Shown: piece by piece, positions 8,901-18,288 of the stretch
Position numbering within the stretch: position 1 is the first letter of the stretch
Layout: every line of letters starts with the position of its first letter
Assembly: GCF_017948245.1 (NCBI RefSeq)
Contig: NZ_CP072865.1
Span: 3,373,501-3,437,500, forward strand
Length of the DNA stretch: 64,000 nt
Origin: Rhizobium sp. NLR16a
Lineage (GTDB): Bacteria; Pseudomonadota; Alphaproteobacteria; Rhizobiales; Rhizobiaceae
Reading direction: 5' to 3'
Program-made: the position numbers and the translations under genes
The notes under the pieces: generated by a model
Databases searched by the model: none
Told to the model about the DNA's origin: nothing
Seen by the model: the letters and a program-made list of their open reading frames with translations, nothing else

Positions 8901-9720
8901 GGGCCGGCTTACCTCCTCGAACGGTTATTGCGCCGTCATCCGCGATATCACCCAGTGGAAACGCACCGAGGATGAGCTGCGCAATGCCAAGGGCGCGGCC
9001 GAAACCGCCAACGCCCACAAGACCGATTTCCTCGCGCGCGTCAGCCATGAAATCCGCACGCCGCTCAACGCCATCATCGGCTTTTCCGACATGATGGCCG
9101 GCGAGCGCTTCGGTCCGATCGGCCATCCCCGATATATCGAATATGCCAACGATATCGGCCGCTCCGGCCGGCACGTCCTGGATATCGTTAACGATCTCCT
9201 CGATATTTCGAAGATCGAGGCGGGCGAGATGGATCTTGACTTCGCCGCCGTCGGCCTCAACGAGGCGGTCTCAGAGGCCGTCGCCCTCGTCCAGCCGCAG
9301 GCAAACGGCCAGCGCGTCATCATCCGCACGGCGCTGTCCCATTCGGTGCCCGAGGTCGTAGCCGATCTGCGCTCGATCAAGCAGATCGCGCTCAACATCC
9401 TGTCGAACGCCATCCGCTTTACGCCGTCTGGCGGACAGATCGTCGTTTCCACCTCCTACGAGGCGAATGGCAGCGTGGTGTTGAGGGTTCGCGATACCGG
9501 CATCGGCATGACGCGCGCCGAACTCGACCATGCGATGAAGCCGTTCCGCCAGGTCTCCTCGACCCAGTCACGCCATCGCGGCGACGGCACCGGGCTCGGC
9601 CTGCCGCTGACCAAGGCGATGGTGGATGCCAATCGGGCGACATTCTCGATCAATTCGGCGCCGAACGAAGGCACGCTTGTCGAGATCACCTTCCCGTCGC
9701 AACGTGTGCTGGCTGGCTGA
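5926..9720 (+). CDS. pdhS: large cytoplasmic PAS-domain sensor histidine kinase, PdhS/DivJ/PleC type
   Basis: 1264 residues with no membrane segment. PAS-like sensory segments lie near residues 405-510, 755-860 and 880-1000. They are joined by two long Ala/Glu/Pro-rich acidic stretches (about 225-395 and 535-745) that look disordered. The C-terminal kinase has the H-box FLARVSHEIRTPLNAIIGFS, N-box NILSNAIRFTPSGG and G-boxes DTGIGM and GTGLGLPL. The segment after the H-box (MMAGERFGPIG, YIEYANDI, SG-HVLDIVNDLLDISKIEAG) is typical of the alphaproteobacterial kinases that act on DivK. PdhS kinases control cell-cycle and polarity decisions in Brucella and relatives, so that role is inferred by family. 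The start at 5926 (MPAVQYPF) follows AAGG; a TTG two codons earlier is less likely. Divergent from the phasin gene. Confidence 0.82.
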   Translation: MPAVQYPFIDIAVHARVRERFSRGEAMVLFSADLARLLWANGAGAELFGHSAVYDLLDQGADRTDITFRQLETAARQLADIGDNRSLMIRVAKGFQRVQVQAAAELIRLSSGEKAILFSVPVSARPLTAGAAAAQMLQGLDDPDTHMAVIGANGEVIAASPGFASLAISGETAKALINLAGAHPDRLVKRPVATGRGYLPAAVGRLSDEPALNLLFAVETAIGHLDPTDAPVLDAVDAPPQAADAPAREEGTSSSELPPQEAAAATGFGEIVNAVSGIEEVEETLEEIADDREQPAEAAATTAEAAVADENPTAKEAAENDDATESRMDEADEPAAPVDEAASHSADETAEATAMAGTPAETSQMPRDEAPDAAREEPAIAADAPPPASLAPEPGFVFRPNSRATRFVWKIDAEGRFNEVSHEFAEAVGPHASAIIGSAFSDIAALFNLDPDGKISEALARRDTWSGKTILWPVEGTSLVVPVDLAALPTYTRSRDFDGFRGFGVVRLSDTQEDPLALGLTLGPDGVGHDAAGPGPAADAISEPAHEIDVAPEAAPAETIAADVIEDHPQIEETPFEAAGGEAGFEPPTRESAAEEVQESAGEGLAADAADEPPALRIVETPNRRSTDKVVQLHSTGAALTAAEQANFREIAKRLEAFGARREEPDTPAPTGTTATEPAAFEESAAPEAFTGETPGADTPDTASAEEIAPQEAIFEKAAESLREDGAAEEPAAITEDEATEGLEETVSQIEVLTSFIPPRVKMIDGLSAGTVDQLPVAVLIHVGDALIHANPEFMRLTGYQSLDALREVGGIEALLQRRELEEKAAGSGTMMLVKADDTLTPVTARLQSVRWEDANALMLALMPVEGKEDGRGDSNRSEARPERMVEKVAKLQVEVEELRSILETATDGVVVIGTEGDIRSMNRSASALFNYDEQETRGKPFVMLFAHESQKAVLDYLNGLAGHGVASVLNDGREVIGREAGGGFVPLFMTMGRLTSSNGYCAVIRDITQWKRTEDELRNAKGAAETANAHKTDFLARVSHEIRTPLNAIIGFSDMMAGERFGPIGHPRYIEYANDIGRSGRHVLDIVNDLLDISKIEAGEMDLDFAAVGLNEAVSEAVALVQPQANGQRVIIRTALSHSVPEVVADLRSIKQIALNILSNAIRFTPSGGQIVVSTSYEANGSVVLRVRDTGIGMTRAELDHAMKPFRQVSSTQSRHRGDGTGLGLPLTKAMVDANRATFSINSAPNEGTLVEITFPSQRVLAG

Positions 9721-9764
9721 TCCCTATCGACGGGGCAGAGCCGCCGGAACGCTGCACGGCAGGC

Positions 9765-9791
9765 AAAAAAAAGGCAGCCGGAGGCTGCCTT
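9765..9791 (-). terminator. intrinsic terminator (3' end of the candidate sRNA and/or aacS)
   Basis: 9-bp perfect stem AAGGCAGCC/GGCTGCCTT with a 3-base loop and eight consecutive T on the minus strand. On the plus strand only two T follow, so it is mainly a minus-strand terminator and only weakly serves the converging kinase gene. Confidence 0.85.
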
Positions 9792-9890
9792 GAATGGGTG
9801 CTGTTCAACAAGAGCTCAGTCGATCAACGTCATGTTTCGTAAGCCCGGAGGCTTCAGGCCGCCTCGTTCATGTGCGGCCCCCAAGTTGTT
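9765..9890 (-). ncRNA. candidate trans-acting small RNA (alpha-r14/suhB-like) between pdhS and the acetoacetyl-CoA synthetase gene
   Basis: Read on the minus strand, the gap between two convergent genes holds three consecutive hairpins. SL1 is GGCCGC/GCGGCC (9857-9879) with an 11-base loop. SL2 is AAGCC-UCCG-GGCUU (9841-9854). SL3 is the terminator AAGGCAGCC-UCC-GGCUGCCUU (9771-9791), followed by eight U. SL2 and SL3 both show CCUCC at the loop, an anti-Shine-Dalgarno motif as in the rhizobial alpha-r14/NfeR1 small RNAs (Rfam suhB family, from memory). Length about 120-126 bases fits that family. The 5' end is approximate, since no clear -10 box was found. Upstream is a direct repeat of AAACCTTT (9902-9909 and 9917-9924). 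It could instead be the structured 3' untranslated region of the synthetase mRNA. Confidence 0.62.
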
Positions 9891-9975
9891 TCACCTTTGA
9901 CAAAGGTTTCTTAACGAAAGGTTTCCATGACAGGGGATTGCTGAATGGTGAAAGCTTGTGGTTTACGGCTCCTTA

Positions 9976-11928
<1,953 letters not shown>

Positions 11929-11964
11929 TCATTCTTCCTCCCCAATCCCGTCCTTATATCATGC

Positions 11965-12000
11965 TGCATTGCATTATAAAGTGCGACCGCCCGATCCCAA
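11965..12000 (-). promoter_or_regulatory. promoter of the acetoacetyl-CoA synthetase gene with TGC-N3-GCA operator
   Basis: On the minus strand TTGGGA (11995-12000) and TATAAT (11973-11978) are separated by 16 bases, a good vegetative promoter. TGCATTGCA (11965-11973) touches the -10 box on its downstream side, a position where a bound repressor would block transcription. The same 9-mer occurs upstream of the phasin gene. Confidence 0.6.
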
Positions 12001-12007
12001 GCCTAAA

Positions 12008-12038
12008 CGCGTCGCATAAACCGGATTCATGCGACGCG
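12008..12038. repeat. 10-bp perfect inverted repeat in the aacS/asmA divergent intergenic region
   Basis: CGCGTCGCAT (12008-12017) and ATGCGACGCG (12029-12038) with an 11-base spacer. There is no T-run, so it is not a standard terminator. GC-rich palindromes with ATGCGACGCG are, to my recollection, scattered in Rhizobium intergenic DNA, so this may be one copy of a dispersed element; a local operator is the alternative. Confidence 0.5.
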
Positions 12039-12173
12039 GTTCGGCTCTTCGTTTTATGATGTCGTAGTCTTGGAACCGTTGCACGCTTCCAGGCGACATG
12101 CATTGGATTTGCATAGGCCTGATATTTCATATATCGGGCGAAATCAGCGCATAACCGGTAACCGGCAGAGATC

Positions 12174-14066
12174 ATGAGCACGTCTAGACATCGCAGGTGG
12201 CGCAGGAAAATCGGGCCCGTTTCGCGCTGGCTTCCGGCCTTCGCCCGCATGTCGACGCTGTTTCTGCTGGTTGCGCTTGCACTGTTCGTGGCCCTCAGGG
12301 TCGCAGCGCCCTATCTCATCACGACGGGTTTCGTGCGCTCCGGCATCGAGGATGCGCTGTCGAAATGGACGGGCTACCATGCCGAGATCAAGGGTAATCC
12401 GGTTCTCGAATTCTGGCCGACGCCGCGCATCACGCTGAACCAGGTCACCATCCGCCAGCCGCGCGAAAGCGGCGACAAGCTGCTCGGCAGTATTGAAAGC
12501 CTGTCGGCGGATTTCAGCCTCATCGATGCGCTGAGAGGCCGGACGAGTTTCCACGAATTCCATCTGCTGCGGCCCAACCTGGCGCTGACGCGTGATGAGA
12601 ACGGCCTGATCGACTGGAGTTACGCCGGCCTGCTTGCGCGCGCGATCAGCGGCGTGCGCTACGAAAACGGGGCTGAGCTGCTCGATCCCGCTCTCGATGC
12701 CGAGATCGGTGCGGTGACCGTCGAGGACGGCACGCTTGCCGTCACCGACGTCAAGAGCGCCAAGACTTACAATTTTGACAGCGTCACGGCCGACATCGGC
12801 TGGCCACGGCTCTCGGGCGCGATCTCGGCTGTCGTGATCGCCCGTATCAACGGCGTGGACCTGAAGGTGGATTTCGCCTCGCGCCAGCCGCTGCTCGCCT
12901 TTGCCGGCAAGAGCGCCGAGACGCGGACATCGCTGACGTCAAACCTGCTGACGGCCCGTTTTCAAGGGATCGCCAGCATCGCCAGCCTTTCGGCGCTTTC
13001 CGGCAATATCGCCGTCAGCATTCCCGATGTGCCGGCGTTTCTGACATGGTCGGGCAGATCGCTCCCCGGCGTCGGCACGCTGAAGAGCGCCTCGCTGGAA
13101 TCCGACATCATGTCATCGGGCAGCGGGCTGCGTTTCAACGATCTCAGCCTGTCGCTGAACGAGGCGAGCGCCACCGGCGTGATGGACCTTACGACTAGGG
13201 CCGGCAGACGGCCGAAGATCGGCGGCACGCTCGCCTTCGACCAGATGAACCTGAAGCCGTTCCTCGACGCTTTCGCGCTGCGATTGGCGGCGGGTGAGGC
13301 GGAGGAAATCTCCACCGGCATCAGCGCACCGCTGCAACTGCTCGACGTCGACGTCAGGCTTTCGGCGCGGCGCGCTGAGATGGGCCGCTTCGAGCTTTCC
13401 GATGTCGGCGCCAGCATGATCGTCACCGGCGGCGAGGCCAAGTTCGATATCGGCGACAGCGGCTTCGAAGGCGGCGAAATGACGGCGCATCTGGAGGCGA
13501 CGCGGCGCGACTTCGACGGCGGCGGCAAGCTGCAGCTGTCGATCCGCGATGCCGACTTCGCCGGCCTTGCCGAGCGTCTGCAGCTCAAAGGACCGCTGCC
13601 GCTTGCGACGGGATCGCTCGATCTCGACCTGCAGTCGTCGAAGGCGATCTGGACGGCCGGTCTTGCCGACGTCACCGGCAAGCTGCATTTCTGGACGAGG
13701 GAAGGCACGATTCCCGGCGTCGACTCCGGCGCGCTCAGGACACAGGCGGCCCAAAAGCCGTTCTTTCCACTGAGTGCCGCAGCCGGCAGCGCTTTCGCGT
13801 TCAACCAGTTGGAACTTCGGGCCGATTTCGCCAACGGCTCCGCCGAAATCCATGACGCCCATGTTGTCGGGCCGACGCAGACGCTGGCGCTTTCCGGCGT
13901 GGTCACCTATCAGTCCAACGGGCTGGCGCTTTCCGGTTCTCTGGAGGCGACCGATCCGGCCAAGGCGGCAGAGCTGCCGCTTCTGCCGTTCTTCGTGGGC
14001 GGCTCATGGCCGAATCCGGTGATCTCGCCGGTTCCGCTTTTTGGCGGCACGCCCCACGCGCAATAA
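12174..14066 (+). CDS. AsmA family protein
   Basis: 630 residues. A basic N-terminus (RHRRWRRK) precedes one membrane anchor at about residues 25-45 (STLFLLVALALFVALRVAA). The AsmA N-terminal domain follows, with the characteristic early segment GIEDALSKWTGYHAEIKGNP and FWPTPRITLNQVTI, then a long beta-rich periplasmic body. The ending GGSWPNPVISPVP is typical of AsmA-like C-termini. AsmA-like proteins are inner-membrane proteins linked to outer-membrane assembly or bridge-like lipid transport; the exact job of this paralogue is unknown. Divergent from acetoacetyl-CoA synthetase; the gene 30 bases downstream converges on it. Confidence 0.85.
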   Translation: MSTSRHRRWRRKIGPVSRWLPAFARMSTLFLLVALALFVALRVAAPYLITTGFVRSGIEDALSKWTGYHAEIKGNPVLEFWPTPRITLNQVTIRQPRESGDKLLGSIESLSADFSLIDALRGRTSFHEFHLLRPNLALTRDENGLIDWSYAGLLARAISGVRYENGAELLDPALDAEIGAVTVEDGTLAVTDVKSAKTYNFDSVTADIGWPRLSGAISAVVIARINGVDLKVDFASRQPLLAFAGKSAETRTSLTSNLLTARFQGIASIASLSALSGNIAVSIPDVPAFLTWSGRSLPGVGTLKSASLESDIMSSGSGLRFNDLSLSLNEASATGVMDLTTRAGRRPKIGGTLAFDQMNLKPFLDAFALRLAAGEAEEISTGISAPLQLLDVDVRLSARRAEMGRFELSDVGASMIVTGGEAKFDIGDSGFEGGEMTAHLEATRRDFDGGGKLQLSIRDADFAGLAERLQLKGPLPLATGSLDLDLQSSKAIWTAGLADVTGKLHFWTREGTIPGVDSGALRTQAAQKPFFPLSAAAGSAFAFNQLELRADFANGSAEIHDAHVVGPTQTLALSGVVTYQSNGLALSGSLEATDPAKAAELPLLPFFVGGSWPNPVISPVPLFGGTPHAQ

Positions 14067-14095
14067 AGAGCCCTGCGTCCAAGGGGACATGCCGC

Positions 14096-14914
14096 TCAGG
14101 CGCCGGCTGCCGCCGCCCGCTCGTCGCGCTCGCGCTGCACTTCCCGCCGCTTGGTGATCACGGATGCGCAGATAACGCCGACCGCGACGATGGCGATCAG
14201 GATCGTGCAGATCGCATTGATCTCAGGCGTTACCCCAAGGCGCACCTGGCTATAGATCTTCATCGGCAGCGTGGTTGCGCCGGGGCCGGAGGTGAAGCTT
14301 GCAATGACGAGGTCGTCGAGCGACAGCGTGAAAGCCAGGATCCAGCCCGAAAACACCGCCGGCGAGATGATCGGCAGCGTGATCTCGAAGAAGGTCCGCA
14401 CCGGCGGCGCGCCCAGATCCTGCGCGGCTTCCTCGATCGACTGGTCGAAGCTCAAGAGCCGTGATTGCACGACGACGGCGACGAAGCACATGGTCAGCGT
14501 CGTATGCGCCAGCGTAATGGTCCAGAAGCCGCGGTCGAGGCCGATTGCGACGAAGAGCAGCAGCAGCGACAGACCGGTGATGACTTCGGGCATGACGAGC
14601 GGCGCATAGACCATGCCTGAAAAGAGCATGCGGCCGCGGAAGCGGGTATAGCGCACCAGCGTTAGCGCCGCCATCGTGCCGAGGATGGTCGCAAAGGTGG
14701 CCGACAGCAGACCGACACGGATCGTTACCCAGGCGGCATCGAGCAGGGCCTGGTTCGAGAGCAGCGACGCATACCATTTGGTGGAGAAGCCGCCCCAGAC
14801 GGTGACGAGTTTCGATTCGTTGAAGGAAAAGACCACCAGCAGCACGATCGGCAGATAGAGGAAGGCAAAGCCGAGCACGACGGAGATGATGTTGAAACGG
14901 GTCCATCTCAGCAT
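14096..14914 (-). CDS. potI: polyamine ABC transporter permease PotI
   Basis: 272 residues with about six membrane helices and the permease-ATPase contact (EAA) loop IEEAAQDLGAPPVRTFFEITLP. It is the second inner-membrane subunit of a spermidine/putrescine importer. It is last in potF-potG-potH-potI, with 3 bases between potH stop and its ATG, so translation is probably coupled. The stop is 29 bases from that of the converging asmA-like gene. Confidence 0.92.
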   Translation of the reverse strand: MLRWTRFNIISVVLGFAFLYLPIVLLVVFSFNESKLVTVWGGFSTKWYASLLSNQALLDAAWVTIRVGLLSATFATILGTMAALTLVRYTRFRGRMLFSGMVYAPLVMPEVITGLSLLLLFVAIGLDRGFWTITLAHTTLTMCFVAVVVQSRLLSFDQSIEEAAQDLGAPPVRTFFEITLPIISPAVFSGWILAFTLSLDDLVIASFTSGPGATTLPMKIYSQVRLGVTPEINAICTILIAIVAVGVICASVITKRREVQRERDERAAAAGA

Positions 14915-14917
14915 GGC

Positions 14918-15829
14918 TTATTTCCCCCGCTCTTCGGCCTTGGCCTGCGCATTCTGGAAGAAGACGATCGGAATCACCAGGATCATGAGCAGGATGGTTG
15001 CGACCGCCGAGGAGACTGGCCAGTCTCTATTCGCGTTGAATTCGTTCCAGAGCGTCTTGCCGATCATCAACGTCTGCGAACCGCCGAGAAGATCGGGAAT
15101 GACGAACTCGCCAACGGCAGGGATGAAGACCAGCATGCAGCCGGCAACCACGCCGGGGATCGACAGCGGGAAGGTGACGCGCCAGAAGGCCTGGGTCGGC
15201 GTGCAGCCGAGATCCTGCGCTGCCTCGATCAGCGTGCCGTCCATCTTTTCGAGCGCCGAATAGAGCGGCAGCACCATGAAGGGCAGATAGGAATAGACGA
15301 TGCCGATATAGACGGCGGTGGTGGTGTTGAGGATGATCAGTGGGATGTCGATTACATGCAGCGACAGGAGGAGCTGGTTCAGCAGCCCTTCGGGCTTCAG
15401 GATGGCTATCCAGGCATAGACGCGGATCAGGAAGCTCGTCCAGAACGGCAGGATGACGAGCATCAAAAGTGTCGGGCGGATGCGCCGCGGGGCCTGCGCC
15501 ATGCCATAGGCGATCGGATAGGCGATCAGCAGCATCAGGAAGGTCGAGACCGCCGCGATGATGACGCTCGAGAGATAAGCGTTGAAGTAGAGCGGATCGT
15601 CGGTGAGATAGCCGTAATTATCCAAGGAGAAGGTCGAGACCTTGCTCCAGAAGGCACTCCAGCCATCGGCAAAGGAGAAGACCGGCTCATAGGGCGGGAT
15701 GGCGATCGCCGTCGTCGACAGGGAAATGCGGAAGACGATGAAGAACGGCGCCAGAAAGAAGAGCAGCAGCCAAGCGTAGGGGATGATGATGACGAGGCGG
15801 TTGTAAAGGCGCGATGCGAAGGTTTCCAT
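14918..15829 (-). CDS. potH: polyamine ABC transporter permease PotH
   Basis: 303 residues with a first membrane helix at about residues 12-33 and five or six more. The EAA loop reads IEAAQDLGCTPTQAFWRVTFP. It pairs with PotI to form the membrane channel of the polyamine importer. The ATG lies 4 bases from the end of potG. Confidence 0.93.
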   Translation of the reverse strand: METFASRLYNRLVIIIPYAWLLLFFLAPFFIVFRISLSTTAIAIPPYEPVFSFADGWSAFWSKVSTFSLDNYGYLTDDPLYFNAYLSSVIIAAVSTFLMLLIAYPIAYGMAQAPRRIRPTLLMLVILPFWTSFLIRVYAWIAILKPEGLLNQLLLSLHVIDIPLIILNTTTAVYIGIVYSYLPFMVLPLYSALEKMDGTLIEAAQDLGCTPTQAFWRVTFPLSIPGVVAGCMLVFIPAVGEFVIPDLLGGSQTLMIGKTLWNEFNANRDWPVSSAVATILLMILVIPIVFFQNAQAKAEERGK

Positions 15830-15833
15830 AACC

Positions 15834-16976
15834 TCAATCCTTCAGCAGCACGCCGCCATTCTCGTCGAACGAAACCCAGACGTCCTGATCATAGGTGAAC
15901 GGGTCTTCGACGGAACGCTGCGCGTTGAGGGAAGAAGCTCTGACGAATTTGCCGCTCGGCAGCTTGATATGGAAGACGGTCATGTCGCCGAGATAGCCGA
16001 TATCCCAGATCTCGCCTTTGGCGGCATTGACCGAGGCATTCGCGGGGGCCGTGCGCGCCACGCGGATCTTTTCCGGGCGGATGGCAAAACCGACCGTTTT
16101 GCCGACGGCCGGCGTCTCGGTGGCGGCCGTCCGGATCGTCAGGCCGGTTTCGACCGAAATCTCGACCGCGCCGTTTTCCGACGTCGTCACCTTGCCGTCG
16201 AAGATATTCACGTCGCCGATGAAGTCCGCGACGAAGCGGGAATTCGGCGCCTCGTATATTTCGGCCGGCGTTGCCACCTGCACGACCTTGCCGTGGCTCA
16301 TGACCGCGATGCGGTCGGCCATGGTCATCGCCTCTTCCTGATCGTGGGTGACCACAACGAAGGTGAGACCGAGCGTCTGTTGCAGGTCCATCAGTTCGAA
16401 CTGAGTTTCCTCGCGCAGCTTCTTGTCGAGCGCGCCAAGCGGTTCGTCGAGCAGCAGCACTTTCGGGCGTTTGGCGAGCGAGCGGGCGAGCGCAACGCGC
16501 TGGCGCTGACCGCCGGAGAGCTGGTTCGGTTTGCGTGAGGCAAACTGCTCGAGCTTTACGAGCTTCAGCATCTGCGTCACGCGCTCAGTCATTTCGTCCT
16601 TCGGCATGCCGTCCTGCTTGAGGCCGAAGGCGATATTCTTCTCGACGGTCATATGCGGAAAAAGCGCGTAAGACTGGAACATCATGTTGACCGGCCGCTT
16701 GTAGGGCGGCGTGCCGGCGAGGTCGGTGCCATCGAGGATGATTTCGCCCGAGGTCGGCTGCTCGAAGCCGGCGAGCATGCGCAGAAGCGTCGACTTGCCG
16801 CAGCCGGACGCACCGAGCAGCGCGAAGAACTCGCGGTGATAAATGTTCAGCGACAGATCATCGACGGCGGTGAAATTGCCGAAGCGCTTGGTGACATTCT
16901 TGAAGGCTATGAAGGGTTTTGCAGAAGGGTCGGTCCAGGGTGCGAAGGCGCGGCGGATATTGCCCAAAGATTTCAT
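15834..16976 (-). CDS. potG: polyamine ABC transporter ATP-binding protein PotG
   Basis: 380 residues from the ATG at 16976 (MKSLGNIRRAFAPW). An upstream in-frame extension runs into the intergenic hairpin and is rejected. Walker A is GASGCGKSTLLRMLAG, the signature LSGGQRQRVALARSLA, Walker B VLLLDEPLGALD, and the switch histidine is in VVTHDQEEAMTMAD. The C-terminal regulatory domain is of the TOBE type (GFAIRPEKIRVA). It powers PotHI. A hairpin lies between potF and this gene. Confidence 0.93.
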   Translation of the reverse strand: MKSLGNIRRAFAPWTDPSAKPFIAFKNVTKRFGNFTAVDDLSLNIYHREFFALLGASGCGKSTLLRMLAGFEQPTSGEIILDGTDLAGTPPYKRPVNMMFQSYALFPHMTVEKNIAFGLKQDGMPKDEMTERVTQMLKLVKLEQFASRKPNQLSGGQRQRVALARSLAKRPKVLLLDEPLGALDKKLREETQFELMDLQQTLGLTFVVVTHDQEEAMTMADRIAVMSHGKVVQVATPAEIYEAPNSRFVADFIGDVNIFDGKVTTSENGAVEISVETGLTIRTAATETPAVGKTVGFAIRPEKIRVARTAPANASVNAAKGEIWDIGYLGDMTVFHIKLPSGKFVRASSLNAQRSVEDPFTYDQDVWVSFDENGGVLLKD

Positions 16977-17030
16977 AATATTCCCCGAATATAAGTTTTC
17001 AGCCGGCCTCCACCCCGGGCCGGTAATGAA

Positions 17031-17056
17031 AGGCCCGGACGTTTCCGTCCGGGCCT
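17031..17056 (-). terminator. hairpin between potF and potG
   Basis: Perfect 10-bp stem AGGCCCGGAC/GTCCGGGCCT with a 6-base loop, starting 10 bases after the potF stop. Only three T follow on the minus strand, so it is likely a partial terminator or an mRNA-stabilising structure that keeps the binding-protein mRNA more abundant than the rest of the operon. Confidence 0.7.
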
Positions 17057-17065
17057 GGCATCGAC

Positions 17066-18163
17066 TTACTGGCCGGTCACGACCTTCGTCCAGATTCGCG
17101 TTGCCGTGCGCTGCGTCTTCGGATCCCACGGCTTGACGGTGAAAAGGTTCTTCATCACCTCGTCGGTCGGATAGACCGCCGGATCTTCCAGCACTTCCTT
17201 GCTGACGAACTGCTGCGAGGCCTTGTTGCCGTTGGCATAGAAGGTGTGGTCGCTCGCCTTGGCGATGACCTCGGGCTTCATCAGGTAGTTCAGGAATTCA
17301 TGCGCTTCGGCCACGTGCTTGGCATCGGCGGGGATTGCCATCATGTCGAACCACATCTGAGCGCCCTGCACGGGGATCGAATAATTGACCTCGACGCCGT
17401 TCTTGGCTTCGGCCGCGCGGTCGCGGGCCTGCAGCATGTCGCCGGAATAACCGAAGGCAATGCAGATGTCGCCATTGGCAAGGGCGTTGATATATTCGGA
17501 CGAGTGGAACTTGCGGATATAGGGGCGCACCGCCGTCAGCAATGCCTCGACCTTCTTGAAATCCTCGGCCTTGGTGGAGTTCGGATCGAGGCCGAGATAA
17601 CGCAGCGCCGTGGTCATCACGTCCTTCGGCGTGTCGAGCACGTAGATGCCGCAGTCCTTGAACTTTTCGGCGACCTTCGGATCGAAAATCACTTCGAGAC
17701 CGGGCTTGGCGTCAGGCCCGAGGATTTCAGCGACCTTCTTGACGTTATAGCCGATACCGTCGGTCCCCCACATGTAATCGACGGCGTATTCGTTGCCCGG
17801 GTCATAGGAAGCGGTGCGCTGCTGGATCACGTCCCACATGTTGGAAAGGTTCGGCAGCTTCGACTTGTCGAGCTTCTGGAAGACGCCTGCCTGGATCTGG
17901 CGCTGCAGGAAGTCGGCGGTGGGAACGACGACGTCATAACCGGTGCCGCCGGCAAGCAGCTTGGTTTCCACCGTCTCGTTCGAATCAAAGGTGTCGTAAA
18001 CGACCTTGATGCCGGTTTCCTTGGTGAAGTCGGCAAGGATGCTGTCGTCGATATAATCCGACCAGTTGTAAACGTTGACGACGCGCTCCTGCGCAACGGC
18101 CGGCGCGGCGGCAAGGAGCGCGGCGATGGCTGCGGCCGTCACGGTTGCGATGGTTGACCTCAT
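17066..18163 (-). CDS. potF: periplasmic polyamine-binding protein PotF
   Basis: 365 residues with a clear signal peptide (MRSTIATVTAAAIAALLAAAPAVAQ, cut after AVA-Q). The mature protein begins with the typical VVNVYNWSDYIDDSILADF and carries FDSNETVETKLLAGGTGYDVVVPT, as in PotD/PotF putrescine- or spermidine-binding proteins. It delivers ligand to PotGHI. First gene of the operon, with AGGAGA before the ATG. Polyamine specificity cannot be set from the sequence; a glutamine-synthetase/FAD-oxidase pair for polyamine breakdown lies 11 kb downstream in the window. Confidence 0.93.
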   Translation of the reverse strand: MRSTIATVTAAAIAALLAAAPAVAQERVVNVYNWSDYIDDSILADFTKETGIKVVYDTFDSNETVETKLLAGGTGYDVVVPTADFLQRQIQAGVFQKLDKSKLPNLSNMWDVIQQRTASYDPGNEYAVDYMWGTDGIGYNVKKVAEILGPDAKPGLEVIFDPKVAEKFKDCGIYVLDTPKDVMTTALRYLGLDPNSTKAEDFKKVEALLTAVRPYIRKFHSSEYINALANGDICIAFGYSGDMLQARDRAAEAKNGVEVNYSIPVQGAQMWFDMMAIPADAKHVAEAHEFLNYLMKPEVIAKASDHTFYANGNKASQQFVSKEVLEDPAVYPTDEVMKNLFTVKPWDPKTQRTATRIWTKVVTGQ

Positions 18164-18288
18164 GACTTCTCCTGTTTGTTCGAAGAGCCCGCATCCGCGA
18201 ACCTCTTTTCCCTCTGGTTTTGCCCCGCAGACTAAGAAGGAATTTCTAACCCCACAAGCGCAAAAACTACGCTTTCAATCATTTCACC

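Noticed and set aside
6685..9174. 829-codon minus-strand frame inside pdhS
   Set aside because: Long antisense frames are common in GC-rich DNA; the sequence is low-complexity and has no domain, while the plus strand has a full kinase.
16977..17129. 51-codon N-terminal extension of potG
   Set aside because: It would begin inside the end of potF and run through the intergenic hairpin; the ATG at 16976 gives the normal family length.
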